DNA of 64,000 bases from Myxococcaceae bacterium (GTDB taxonomy: Bacteria; Myxococcota_A; Polyangia; Polyangiales; Ga0077539): positions 310,001 to 374,000 of the forward strand of contig SCUS01000133.1 in NCBI GenBank assembly GCA_004297725.1, written 5' to 3'. The notes under the pieces were generated by a model. It had not been told where the DNA came from. It saw only the letters and a program-made list of their open reading frames with translations, and ran no database searches. The translations under genes and the position numbers were made by a program. Shown in pieces: positions 43,860-52,978 of this stretch (positions are counted from its first letter, which is position 1; each line of letters starts with the position of its first letter).

Positions 43860-45466
43860 CCGCCCTGCGTTCGCACAGGGCGTGGGGTCTCACCCTCGCG
43901 GCGATCGTGGCGCTCGGCCTCGCGCTGCGCCTCCCTCACCTCGGCGCGCTGCCCAACCCCAGCGGCGACGAGGGCAACTGGACCCTCTTCGGTCTCGACG
44001 CCCTCGAGGGCCGCGCCCCCCGGATGACGCCCGACGCGCGCTTCGTCAGCACCCTCTTCGCGCACCTCATCGCCCTCTCGTATCGCCTCGGCGGGATCTC
44101 CTTCGAGAGCGCCCGTTCGGTGCTGGTCGCGGGCCTCACCCTCTGCCTCGTGGGCGCCGCGCTCACCGCCCGTCGCCTCGGCCTCCCCCGCGCCGGGCTC
44201 GCCATCGCGGCGCTGCTCGCCGTGCACCCCTGGTCGGTGCTCTGGAGCCGCACGGTCACGGTCCCCTACGCGCTCGCGCTGGGCCTCGGGGTGCTGGGCC
44301 CGCTGCTGTGGATGCTCGCCGCGAGGGGCGCCCCGGCGCTCGCCGTCGTGCTCGCCGGGCAGTGCCTCGCGCTCGGCATCCACTTCACGCCGCTCTCGCT
44401 CCTGCCCATCGCCGCGTCGCTGCTCTGGGTGATCGCCCCGCAGCACCGTGCGCTGCTCCGCCGCCCCGCGTTCCGGGCCTCGATCGCCCTCGCCTCGCTG
44501 CACCTCGTCCCGGTGCTCTACGGCGCGGCGACGGTGGTACGTCAGCGTCACGTCGAGCCCGCGCGGTGGTTCCTCCACCTCGGCGCCAGGCTCCACGTCT
44601 ACGTGCTCACCGTGCTCGGCGGCTACACCGGCGAGTCCACCCTGCGGCACTTCACCGGCGAGCCCCTCTCCCGCCCGCTGGAGTGGGCCCTCGGGCTCGT
44701 CGCCGCCGCGCTGCTCGCCCTCGCGCTCCGCCGCTCCGCCAGCCCGGGGCCCGCCGACGAGCTCGCCCGCTTCGCCCGCATCCACCTCGCCGTCGCGCTC
44801 CTCGGCCTCCCCCTGCTCCTCGCCACGGCGCGCCCCTGGAACCTCCCGGCCATCGACGCCGAGCGCTACCTCTTCGCCACGCTGGCACCCGCCATCCTCG
44901 CGCTGGGAGCGCTCGCCGAGCACCGCTCCGCCCGCTGGCGCCTCGTGCCCGCCGCGCTCGCGCTCTACCTCCTCTGCGGCCCCACCCTCCGCGCTGCGCG
45001 CTTCTTCCTCTCCGGCGGATCACCCGACTCGGGCTTCTTCACCCTCGCCGGCGGCGGTGGCTACCGCGGCTGGAAGGTCACCCGAGGGGGCGACGCGGTG
45101 CCCGTGCTGCTGCGCCGCGAGGTCGACCGCCTCCGCGGCGACGGGCCGGCGCTGGTGGTGGTCTCCGACTACGCGCTGCACCCGCTGCACTTCGCCAGCC
45201 GACGCGGCTTCTGGTGCCACGACCTCTCCAAGGCTCCGCTGCCCGACCGCCCGGACGACCTGCACGTCTTCGTCACCTGGAGCGACGGGCTCCTCGCGCC
45301 GGGCTTCGGTCCCCCGGAGGAGCTCGCCCACCACCGGGAGCTCCGGTCGCTGATGCGCTCCGATCGCTTCCGGTCGCTGCGGCGCGAGCGGGTGTGGGTG
45401 CAGCCCGACGGCTCTCCGCTGATCGAGCTCTGGTCGGCGCGGAGAGGCCCGACGACGGAGCGCTAG
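43856..45466 (+). CDS. Second GT-C fold membrane glycosyltransferase-like protein
   Basis: This 536-residue protein starts at GTG 43856, overlapping the preceding stop (GTGA). After helix 1 comes the catalytic-type loop PNPSGDEGNWTLFG, with the DE pair expected for GT39/GT83 enzymes. About ten helices and a C-terminal soluble domain follow. It is a distant homologue of the previous gene, and the two may act on the same glycan. It converges on the sulfatase gene with a 4-bp stop overlap at 45463-45466. Confidence 0.82.
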   Translation: MTALRSHRAWGLTLAAIVALGLALRLPHLGALPNPSGDEGNWTLFGLDALEGRAPRMTPDARFVSTLFAHLIALSYRLGGISFESARSVLVAGLTLCLVGAALTARRLGLPRAGLAIAALLAVHPWSVLWSRTVTVPYALALGLGVLGPLLWMLAARGAPALAVVLAGQCLALGIHFTPLSLLPIAASLLWVIAPQHRALLRRPAFRASIALASLHLVPVLYGAATVVRQRHVEPARWFLHLGARLHVYVLTVLGGYTGESTLRHFTGEPLSRPLEWALGLVAAALLALALRRSASPGPADELARFARIHLAVALLGLPLLLATARPWNLPAIDAERYLFATLAPAILALGALAEHRSARWRLVPAALALYLLCGPTLRAARFFLSGGSPDSGFFTLAGGGGYRGWKVTRGGDAVPVLLRREVDRLRGDGPALVVVSDYALHPLHFASRRGFWCHDLSKAPLPDRPDDLHVFVTWSDGLLAPGFGPPEELAHHRELRSLMRSDRFRSLRRERVWVQPDGSPLIELWSARRGPTTER

Positions 45467-48123
45467 GGAGCCCGGGGAGTGATCTCCACCGGGGCGATCT
45501 CCAGCCGGGCGTCGGGGGCGTTCACCCCTTCGGGGGCGATGCGCTGCCCGTCGCCCTCGATCTCCAGGGAGACGAAGGTGCGCAGCCGAACGGGCCTCAT
45601 CTCCGGGTCGACGCGCAGCGAGACCTCGTCCCGGAGAATCTCCCCGGGCCGCCACTCGGTCGTCGGGTAGCGGCCGTAGATGGGCGCGTGGCGGGCGACG
45701 AAGAGCGGCCAGATGGGCTGCGCGTCGACCGGGTCGAAGGAGACGACGATGTACACCGGTCGCCGGGTGCGACGGAGCACGCGCCAGTAGAGCACCGCGC
45801 GGTAGGTCCCATCGATGGGGACGCTGTCCGCGGGGAGGTCGTAGCCGAGGAGCTCGGCCACGTCGCCGAAGCGGACGTGCAGCGGGTGCTGTATCGCGGG
45901 CTCGGACCGCAGCCGCGCCGCGGCGATCTGCTCGTTGGAGCGGTTGGTGGCGAGGGCGCCGTGGTCGGTCCACGTGACGAGGCGCTCGCGCAGCTCGGCG
46001 GCGAGCTCGGGCCGGTCGTCGTAGAGGTTGCGGATCTCCCCCCGGTCGCGGGCGATGTCGAACAGCTCCCAGGTGCCGCGCCGCAGGTCGTGGATGAGCT
46101 TGAAGGGCGGCGCGTAGATGGACTTCTGCTCGGAGGGGAAGAGCCCGTCCGGGGTCACCTCGGCGAAGAGCCAGCGGCGCCAGCCTTCGGGCATGAGCGA
46201 TCCCGGCGCGGGGTCGTAGAGCACCGGCAGCAGCGAGCGCCCGGACACCGGAGCGACGGGGGGCCTCCCCGCGAAGTTGAGCAGCGTGGGGTTGATGTCG
46301 AAGAGGTTGGTGAGCGCGTGCCGGGGGCCCGGCGTCACGCCCGGAGCGCGCACGATGATGGGCACCCGCAGCGCCTCGTCGTGGAGGTCGAAGGAGTGGT
46401 GATAGACGCCGTGCTCCCCGAAGGCCTCGCCGTGGTCGCCGAAGACGATCACCACCAGCGGTCGCTTCGCGGCAAGCTCCTCGAGCTGGGTGAGCAGCGG
46501 TGCGATGGCCGCGTCGGCGCCCGCGAGCTCCTCGTCGTACTGGTCCATCTGCGAGTGGCCGAAGTCCCGGGGCTCGGTGCGGTCGCGGTAGGGGTCGTGG
46601 GTCTCCATGATGTGCGACCACATGAAGAAGGGCTGCGGGTCGTTCTCGTGCTCGCGCAGGAAGGCCTGCATGCGCGCGACGGCGGGGGCCGCGTCGGGCT
46701 TGAACCCGGGCTCCTCCACCACCTGCTGGAAGCCCTGGAAGAAGCCCGCGGTGTGGGAGAAATAGGCCGTCGCGGGGAAGGCCGCGGTGAGGTACCCGGC
46801 GCTCGAGAGCTGCTCGGCGAGGGTGACGTTGGAGGGCTCCAGCGGCGGAAACTGCACGTCGTTGCCCCAGGAGACGAGCGAGGCGTAGCGGCCCACCCAG
46901 AGGCTGCCGAAGGAGCGCAGCGAGCGGGGCGAGGCGCAGTAGGCGTTGGTGAAGCGGGCCGCGCCGCGGGCGAAGCGGTCGATGTTGGGCGTGGTCGGGC
47001 GGCGGTAGCCGTAGCAGCCGAGGTGGTCGGGCCGCATCGCGTCGATGGAGAGCAGCACGAAGCTCGGCGGCTGCTGCGCGGCCTCCGGAGGCAGCGGGAC
47101 CAGGTGCCCGGTGCTCTCCTCGGGCTCCAGCCGGGCATCGCGGCCGGAGCAGTTCTCGTCGCGGCCGTTGCCGGGGACGTCGTGGGCGCGGGGCGAGACG
47201 CGCGCGTCGCGGTCGTTGCAGTCGCCGCCGTTGAAGACGGCGGAGTAGCCGTCGCCGTCGAAGTCGAGGCTGAGCTGCAGCGTGCGGGCGACGCGCTGCG
47301 CGAGGAGGCTGCGGTTGAAGAGCGTGGCGGCCACGGTCTGCCGGGCGCCGAGCGTGAAGGCCGAGGCGACGATCGCCACGATGGAGACGAGGGAGAGCGC
47401 GAGCGGCACGCGGCGGCGCAGCGGCGCGGCGCGGCGCACGACGCGTCGGCCCAGCAGCAGCAGCGCGAGCCCGTTGGCGACGAGCAGCGCGCCGAGGAGG
47501 CCGACGGCGCCGAACTCCAGGTTGCGGAACCCGGCCCAGTTGAGGGCGAAGAAGCGCACCGTCTGCGCCGCGACGACCACGACGGTGGCCGAGAGCACGA
47601 CGCCGGGCGAGCCGAGCCGGCCGAGTCGGTGGAAGAGCCAGCGCATCGGCCCGGAGAGGAGCAGCAGCAGCGCCGAGGCGACGGCGGCGAAGGCGAAGGG
47701 CGCGAGGAAGATGGCGAGCGCCGCGAGGGACTTCGAGTGGAAGGTGCGCTGGACGGTGTACGAGACGGGGTAGAGCGGGCCGAGGGTGATGGCGACGCCG
47801 ATCGCGAGCGCGGCCAGCCCGGCGGCGCGGTCGGGGTCGCGGGCGAACCATCGGCGCGGGCCGCCGAGGAGCCACCCGGCGACGCGGCAGAGCCACGGCA
47901 CGGTGCGGGCGGAGTAGAGGATGAGCTCCTCGACGAGGCCGAGGCCGATGCCGAGGCTGAGCAGCGTGGCCGCGCACTGGAGCACGACCAGCAGGCCCAG
48001 CGACGGCGGCAGCGACCCTCGCGGGGCGCGCGACCAGGCGAGCAGACCGTCCGCCAGACCGACGCCCCCGAGCGCGACGAGACCCGCCGTTACACCGAGG
48101 CCGCGGGTCAGGCGGGGGGTCAC
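45463..48123 (-). CDS. Membrane sulfatase/phosphatase-superfamily protein with MopE-like calcium motif
   Basis: This 886-residue protein has five to seven membrane helices (to about 260), a MopE-type metal-binding segment (SLDFDGDGYSAVFNGGDC ... NGRDENC, about 285-325), a sulfatase domain (about 353-650) and a beta-rich tail. The domain has LLSIDAMRPDHLGCYGY for the first metal site and FGDHGEAFGEH for the second. The nucleophile region reads YCASPRSLRS (C396), not the CxPSR of formylglycine sulfatases. The enzyme may therefore use Ser, Thr or unmodified Cys, or be a phosphotransferase. Start GTG 48123 overlaps the prfB stop (GTGA). The substrate is unknown. Confidence 0.85.
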   Translation of the reverse strand: MTPRLTRGLGVTAGLVALGGVGLADGLLAWSRAPRGSLPPSLGLLVVLQCAATLLSLGIGLGLVEELILYSARTVPWLCRVAGWLLGGPRRWFARDPDRAAGLAALAIGVAITLGPLYPVSYTVQRTFHSKSLAALAIFLAPFAFAAVASALLLLLSGPMRWLFHRLGRLGSPGVVLSATVVVVAAQTVRFFALNWAGFRNLEFGAVGLLGALLVANGLALLLLGRRVVRRAAPLRRRVPLALSLVSIVAIVASAFTLGARQTVAATLFNRSLLAQRVARTLQLSLDFDGDGYSAVFNGGDCNDRDARVSPRAHDVPGNGRDENCSGRDARLEPEESTGHLVPLPPEAAQQPPSFVLLSIDAMRPDHLGCYGYRRPTTPNIDRFARGAARFTNAYCASPRSLRSFGSLWVGRYASLVSWGNDVQFPPLEPSNVTLAEQLSSAGYLTAAFPATAYFSHTAGFFQGFQQVVEEPGFKPDAAPAVARMQAFLREHENDPQPFFMWSHIMETHDPYRDRTEPRDFGHSQMDQYDEELAGADAAIAPLLTQLEELAAKRPLVVIVFGDHGEAFGEHGVYHHSFDLHDEALRVPIIVRAPGVTPGPRHALTNLFDINPTLLNFAGRPPVAPVSGRSLLPVLYDPAPGSLMPEGWRRWLFAEVTPDGLFPSEQKSIYAPPFKLIHDLRRGTWELFDIARDRGEIRNLYDDRPELAAELRERLVTWTDHGALATNRSNEQIAAARLRSEPAIQHPLHVRFGDVAELLGYDLPADSVPIDGTYRAVLYWRVLRRTRRPVYIVVSFDPVDAQPIWPLFVARHAPIYGRYPTTEWRPGEILRDEVSLRVDPEMRPVRLRTFVSLEIEGDGQRIAPEGVNAPDARLEIAPVEITPRAP

Positions 48124-49251
48124 GCGCTCGCGGTCTTCTTCTTCATGGCGCCGAGCAACGACGACTCGATGAACGGGTCGAGGTCACCGTCGAGCACCGC
48201 CGAGATGTTGCCCGTCTCGTGGTCGGTGCGGAGGTCCTTCACGAGCTGGTACGGCGCCATCACGTAGTTGCGCACCTGGTGGCCGAAGGCGATGTCCGAC
48301 TTGTTGGACTCGAACTTCCCCTTGAAGGCGTCCTCGCGCTTCTGCTTCTCCAGCGCGTAGAGCTTGCCCTTCAGGGTCTTGAGCGCGATGCGCCGGTTCT
48401 CGTGCTGCGAGCGCTCGCTCTGGCACTTCACCACGATGCCGGTGACCTTGTGCGTGAGGCGCACCGCGGTCTCGACCTTGTTGACGTTCTGCCCGCCCTT
48501 TCCGCCCGAGCGGAAGGTGTCGGTGTCGTAGTCGCCGTCCTTGAGCTCGATCTCGAAGTCCTCGTCGAGGTCGGGCGTCACCGCCACCGCCGCGAAGGCC
48601 GTCTGCCGCCGCGCGTTGGCGTCGAAGGGGCTGATGCGCACCAGGCGGTGCACGCCGTTCTCGTTCTTCAGGTAGCCGAAGGCGTTGAGCCCGCTCACCT
48701 GGATCGAGACGCTCTTGAGCCCGGCCTCCTCGCCCTCGGTCTCGTCGAGGAGCTTCACCGTGAACCCGCGCTTCTCGGCCCAGCGGCCGTACATGCGCAG
48801 GAGCATCTGGGTCCAGTCCATCGCGTCGACCCCGCCGGCGCCGGCGTTGATCTCGACGATGGCGTCGACCTTGTCTTCGGGCTCCGAGAGCATCTGGTCG
48901 AGCTCCAGCTTGCGGGTGCGCTCCTCCAGCCTCTCGGCGACGGTGGCCACCTCCGCGCCGACGGACTCGTCGTTCTCCTCGGCGGCCATCGCGAGCAGCT
49001 CGCCCGCGTCGCGCACCTCCCGCTGGAGCCCCTCCACCGCCTGGACCATCGCGTCCTTGTCGGCGCGCTCCTTCAGGAGCTTCTGGCTGGTCGGCCGGGT
49101 CCAGAAATCCGGGTCGCCGCTCTCGGCATCGATCTCCTCCACGCGCTTCTTCAGCCTCGGGAGGTCAAAGATGCCTCCCGAGGTTCTCTGCCCGGCGGGC
49201 GAGATCCTCTAACTGGTTACGGGTATCGCTGATCATAGGTGGCGGACGCAT
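48120..49251 (-). CDS. prfB: Peptide chain release factor 2 with programmed +1 frameshift
   Basis: RF2 reads UGA and UAA stops. The gene is in two frames. From ATG 49251 (behind GGGAGG; ATG 49236 is also possible) the zero frame gives MRPPPMISDTRNQLEDLARR and ends at CTT TGA (49170-49165). Reading shifts +1 to GAC and continues to 48120, giving 376 residues (371 from the second ATG), typical for RF2. The SPF tripeptide (RISPFDANARRQTAF) and GGQ (GGKGGQNVNK) are both present. Without the shift the product would be 28 residues. The sulfatase gene overlaps the end by 4 bp. Confidence 0.96.
49155..49183 (-). promoter_or_regulatory. prfB frameshift site inside a perfect hairpin
   Basis: On the minus strand the recoding signal is GGGAGG-CAT-CTT-TGA-C. 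The internal Shine-Dalgarno-like GGGAGG is 3 bases from CTT TGA, the same spacing as in E. coli prfB. It is also flanked by a perfect 10-bp inverted repeat: CCTCGGGAGG and CCTCCCGAGG with the 9-base loop CATCTTTGA. The stem contains the Shine-Dalgarno-like element and the loop presents the slippery codon and stop. Confidence 0.92.
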
Positions 49252-49253
49252 TA

Positions 49254-49259
49254 CCTCCC
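49254..49259 (-). promoter_or_regulatory. Ribosome binding site of prfB
   Basis: GGGAGG lies 2-8 bases before ATG 49251 and favours that start over ATG 49236, which has only CCACCT before it. The 68-bp gap to the divergent monooxygenase start at 49320 must hold both promoters; I see no confident -35/-10 pair. Confidence 0.6.
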
Positions 49260-49319
49260 ACTCCGCACCGGGTCAACGGATCGATTGTGCCAACGGTTGG
49301 GTTATCGTCCCGCGCACCT

Positions 49320-51026
49320 ATGGAGACCTCGATCGACGTGCTGGTGGTGGGCGCGGGCCCGACGGGATTGACCCTCGCGAGCGAGCTCCTGCACCGCGGC
49401 CTCAGCGTGCGCGTCATCGACGCGGCGGACATGCCGCTGCCCACGTCGCGGGCCATCGGCGTGCACGCGCGCACGCTGGAGGTGCTCCACCGGATGGGCG
49501 TCGCCGAGGAGCTCGTCGCGAAGGGCCAGAAGCTCCTCGGGGCCACGTTCTGGTCCGGCGGCGAGACCATCGCCCGCGTGGACTTCTCCGAGCTGGACAC
49601 CGCCTTCCCCTACCTGCTCTGCGTCCCGCAGAGCGAGACCGAGTCGGTGCTCTCGGCGCTCCTCGATCGGCTCGGAGGGAGGGTCGATCGGGGCGTCTCG
49701 CTGCGCTCCTTCCGGCAGGACGGCAGCGGGGTCACCGCGGTGCTGACGAAGGCCGACGCGACGGAGACCGTGCGCGCGTCGTGGATGGTCGGCTGCGACG
49801 GCGCCCACAGCACCGTGCGCAAGGGCCTCGACCTGGCCTTCGAGGGCGACACCTACGAAGACCGCTTCCTCCTCGCCGACGTGAAGATCGACTGGGACAC
49901 CCGCGACGACCGGGTCACCACGTACTTCGCCGTCGACGGCGTGGTCGCCTGCTTCCCGCTGCCCGGCGGGCGGTGGCGGCTGATCGTCTCCGCGCCGGCC
50001 GGCGACGACTCCACCGCGGCGCCCTCGCTCGCGGAGGTCCAGGGGCTCTTCGCGAGCCGCACCGGCAGCGGCGGCGTGCTCTCGGAGCTCACCTGGTCGA
50101 CGCGCTTCCGCATCCATTGCAGGCAGGTCACGCAGTACCGCGACGACCGGGTGTTCATCGCCGGCGACGCGGCGCACATCCACTCGCCCGTCGGCGGCCA
50201 GGGGATGAACACCGGCATCCAGGACGCGCACAACCTCGCCTGGAAGCTCGCGCAGGTGCACCGCGGCCTCGCCCGCTCCCGGCTGCTCGACAGCTACCAC
50301 GACGAGCGGCACGCGGTGGGGCAGGCGGTGCTGCGCGGCACCGACGCCGCCACGAGGGTCGGAACCATCCGGCAGCCCGCGGCCCGCGCGGTGCGCGACC
50401 AGGTCGCGCGGGTGCTCAGCGGCGTCGAGGCGGTGCAGCGCCGGGCGGCGCGAGAGGTCGCCGAGCTCACCATCGGCTACGAGGGCAGCGCCATCGTCGC
50501 GGAGCACTCTCAGGGCATCCTCCAGGGCCGCATCGGCTCGGCCTCCGGGGGCGAGACGCCGACCGTGTCGTCGATCCGATCCTTCGACGGCGCGGTGAAG
50601 GCCGGGCAGCGGGCGCTCGACGGCCACGTGACCCGCGCGGGCGAGTCGGGCACCCGCGCCCTGCTCCAGACCCTCGACGACCGCCGATGGAACCTCCTGC
50701 TCTTCGACGGTCGCAGCGCCAGCGCCGAGGGCTACGCGCGCTTCGCCGCCATCGCGAGCGCGGTGAGCTCCCGCTACGGGGAGTCCGTCGACGTCACCGT
50801 GGTCACGCCCCGCAGCGCACGCCCCGCGGAGCTTCCCGAGTCCATCGCGGTGCTCCTCGACCCCGACGCCGAGCTCGAGCGGGCCTACGGCGCCGAGACC
50901 GAGTGCGCCTACCTGCTGCGCCCGGACCTCTACGTGGGCTACCGCTCGCAGCCCGCCGACGAGGCTCGGCTGCTGGCCTACCTCCGCCCGCTGCTCCGGG
51001 TCACCGGCGAGGCGCCCCCGGCCTGA
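49320..51026 (+). CDS. FAD-dependent aromatic monooxygenase, group A
   Basis: This 568-residue flavoprotein hydroxylase has the FAD dinucleotide fold VVGAGPTGLTLASE, the DG motif VGCDGAHSTVRK and the second FAD site FIAGDAAHIHSPVGGQGMNTGIQDAHNLAWKL. A C-terminal thioredoxin-like domain follows (WNLLLFDG ... AYLLRPDLYVGYR). This is the layout of phenol- and polyketide-type hydroxylases such as PheA, TfdB and MhpA. The substrate is not readable. ATG 49320 was chosen because METSIDVLVVGAGP gives the usual N-terminus; an earlier GTG at 49239 would overlap the prfB leader. It stands alone. Confidence 0.9.
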   Translation: METSIDVLVVGAGPTGLTLASELLHRGLSVRVIDAADMPLPTSRAIGVHARTLEVLHRMGVAEELVAKGQKLLGATFWSGGETIARVDFSELDTAFPYLLCVPQSETESVLSALLDRLGGRVDRGVSLRSFRQDGSGVTAVLTKADATETVRASWMVGCDGAHSTVRKGLDLAFEGDTYEDRFLLADVKIDWDTRDDRVTTYFAVDGVVACFPLPGGRWRLIVSAPAGDDSTAAPSLAEVQGLFASRTGSGGVLSELTWSTRFRIHCRQVTQYRDDRVFIAGDAAHIHSPVGGQGMNTGIQDAHNLAWKLAQVHRGLARSRLLDSYHDERHAVGQAVLRGTDAATRVGTIRQPAARAVRDQVARVLSGVEAVQRRAAREVAELTIGYEGSAIVAEHSQGILQGRIGSASGGETPTVSSIRSFDGAVKAGQRALDGHVTRAGESGTRALLQTLDDRRWNLLLFDGRSASAEGYARFAAIASAVSSRYGESVDVTVVTPRSARPAELPESIAVLLDPDAELERAYGAETECAYLLRPDLYVGYRSQPADEARLLAYLRPLLRVTGEAPPA

Positions 51027-51032
51027 CGGCCC

Positions 51033-52415
51033 TCAGCGGTGGCCGTCGGTCGACCCCGGCGGCAGCATCGAGTCGCGCTCGAGGCGCCCGAGCTGCGCGT
51101 CGACCTGGCGGAAGCGCTCGGCGAGCGCCCGCACGAAGGCCCCCGCGTGGGAGTAGAGCCCGATCTGCTCGATGAGCAGCTCGCGCGTCACCCGCATCAC
51201 CGTGAGCTCGTCGAGGGCCTCGACGTTCGCCGTGCGCGGCTTCTCGGTGAACACCGCGGTCTCTCCGAAGACCTCCCCGGGGCCCATCTCCCGCAGCGTC
51301 ACCCGGCGCCCGTCGACCTCACGGAAGACCTCGCAGCGCCCCGCGACGATGATGTACGCCGCCTCGCCGGTCTCGCCCTCGGTGACCACCCTCGCGCCCG
51401 GGGCGAAGCGCTCCCGCGGAAACCGGTCGAGGCTTCGCAGGTGGCGCTCCAGCTCCGAGCGGAAGTCCAGCACGCTCCGGTAGCGGTCGCCCGGCAGCGA
51501 GGAGAGCGCCTTCATCGCCGTGAGGCAGAGGCCCTCCGGCAGGTCGAGTTGCGGCACCTGCTCGCGCGGCGCGACGACCTTGCCGCTGGCCGCCTCCCAC
51601 ACCACGGCCATCAAGCTGTCGCCCGAGTGCGGCGTCTTGCCGGTGAGCATCTCGTAGAGCACGGCGCCCAGCAGGTACACATCCGTCCGCTCGTCGATCG
51701 CGTCGTGGAGCCCGATGGCCTGCTCCGGCGCCATGTACGCCGGCGTCCCGTAGATGTGCACCCGCTGGCTGCTCGGCTCCGGCGCGGCGAGGCGCTCTGG
51801 AGGCAGCACGTCGTGGCGCCCGAAGGCGGCCGGGTTGATCACCCGCGCGACGCCCCAGTCCATCAGGTAGACCTGCCCGAACTCGCCCACCATGATGTTC
51901 TCGGGCTTGATGTCGCAGTGCACCACGCCGCGCGAGTGCGCGAAGGCCACCGCGTCGCACACCTTCAGGAGCACCTGCACCAGGTGATCGAGCCGACCCG
52001 AGGGCCACGGCAGGCCCGCCGGGTCGAGGATCTCCGCCCTCAGCGTGCGCCCCTCCACCAGCTTCATCGAGAAGCACGGCAGCCCGTCCGCCCCTTCGCC
52101 CAGCAGGTGCACCGGGACGATGTTGGGGTGCTCCAGGGCGCCGGTGATCTGCGCCTCCAGCACGAAGCGCTGCACCAGGTCGGGCCGGTCGCCGATGGAG
52201 TCGTGGAGCAGCTTCACCGCGACGTGCCGACCCAGCGGGCGATCGAGCGCGCGACGCACCGCGCCCATGCCCCCGCGCGCCACGAGGCCAAGGTCGGTGT
52301 ACGGCTCGCAGAGCGAGGGAGCCCGCTGGGTGTCTTCGGTGACCGCCTCGGCCGACGCCTCGAGGGCCATCGTGGTCATCGACTCGAAGCCCTCGTCGTT
52401 TCGTACCGCGCCCAT
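51033..52415 (-). CDS. Ser/Thr protein kinase with C-terminal cyclic-nucleotide-binding domain
   Basis: This 460-residue fusion begins with a kinase domain (about 38-310). It has the Gly-rich loop LVARGGMGAV, VAVK (K68), HCDIKPEN (D168, N173), DWG in place of DFG (186-188) and YMAPEQ. Catalytic residues are kept, but the HRD Arg is Cys, making it a non-RD kinase. From about 330 a cyclic-nucleotide-binding domain follows: FAPGARVVTEGETGEAAYIIV, then FGETAVFTEKPRTANVEAL, matching the FGEx ... RTAxV phosphate-binding cassette. Kinase activity controlled by cAMP or cGMP is inference. No membrane helix is seen. ATG 52379 is an alternative start. Confidence 0.9.
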   Translation of the reverse strand: MGAVRNDEGFESMTTMALEASAEAVTEDTQRAPSLCEPYTDLGLVARGGMGAVRRALDRPLGRHVAVKLLHDSIGDRPDLVQRFVLEAQITGALEHPNIVPVHLLGEGADGLPCFSMKLVEGRTLRAEILDPAGLPWPSGRLDHLVQVLLKVCDAVAFAHSRGVVHCDIKPENIMVGEFGQVYLMDWGVARVINPAAFGRHDVLPPERLAAPEPSSQRVHIYGTPAYMAPEQAIGLHDAIDERTDVYLLGAVLYEMLTGKTPHSGDSLMAVVWEAASGKVVAPREQVPQLDLPEGLCLTAMKALSSLPGDRYRSVLDFRSELERHLRSLDRFPRERFAPGARVVTEGETGEAAYIIVAGRCEVFREVDGRRVTLREMGPGEVFGETAVFTEKPRTANVEALDELTVMRVTRELLIEQIGLYSHAGAFVRALAERFRQVDAQLGRLERDSMLPPGSTDGHR

Positions 52416-52474
52416 CAGGGCGTGGACAGTACGACGATCCCCGAAAGCCGGTCCAGGGACCACCACGCTTGGAG

Positions 52475-52978
52475 CTACGCCTCGGGCATCACCGTCGCGC
52501 CGCCTCGCAGGGTGATGAGCAGCGCCTCGGCGTCCATCCGATCCTCCGCCGAAGGCCGCCCCTTGAGGAAGCGCTCGAGGCACATCATCGCCTCCACCTT
52601 GCGCCCGGTCTCCGCGTAGCTGAGCCCCAGCAGGTGCAGCGCGTCGCCGTCGTCGGCGCTGATCTCCAGCGCCCGCTCGCCCGCGTCGATGGCCTCCTCG
52701 AAGCGCGCCAGCTCATAGAGGCACCAGCCCCGGTAGACCTGCGCGCCGAGGTGCCCGGGGTCGCGGTCGATGGCCTCGGCGAAGGCCGCCAGCGCCGCGC
52801 CCGCCTTCTCCTTCCGCATGAACGCGAGCCCCAGGTAGTAGTGCGCGTGCGCGTTGCCAGGGTCGGCCAGCAGCACCTCGCGCAGCGCCTTCACGGCGCC
52901 GTCGATGTCTTCCTCGTGCAGCAGCTCGATGGGCTCCTCCACCGCCGCCCAGCGCTCGTCTTCCGTGCGTCCGCTCAT
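52475..52978 (-). CDS. TPR repeat protein
   Basis: This 167-residue protein has three to four tetratricopeptide repeats: AVKALREVLLADPGNAHAHYYLGLAFMR, GAALAAFAEAIDRDPGHLGAQVYRGWCLY and EAIDAGERALEISADDGDALHLLGLSYAE. It would be a cytoplasmic protein-protein adaptor. The ATG overlaps the stop of the sigma-54 activator (ATGA at 52975-52978), so it is co-translated with the two-component system. The kinase gene follows after about 60 bp. Confidence 0.9.
   Translation of the reverse strand: MSGRTEDERWAAVEEPIELLHEEDIDGAVKALREVLLADPGNAHAHYYLGLAFMRKEKAGAALAAFAEAIDRDPGHLGAQVYRGWCLYELARFEEAIDAGERALEISADDGDALHLLGLSYAETGRKVEAMMCLERFLKGRPSAEDRMDAEALLITLRGGATVMPEA

Noticed and set aside
43882..48267. A plus-strand open frame of about 1460 codons crossing three genes
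   Set aside because: It runs antisense to the sulfatase and out of frame with the glycosyltransferase; composition is Arg/Ala/Glu/His-rich with no motif.
49165..49167. In-frame TGA that appears to break prfB
   Set aside because: This is the conserved programmed frameshift, with the internal Shine-Dalgarno-like element and CTTTGAC, so the gene is not a pseudogene.
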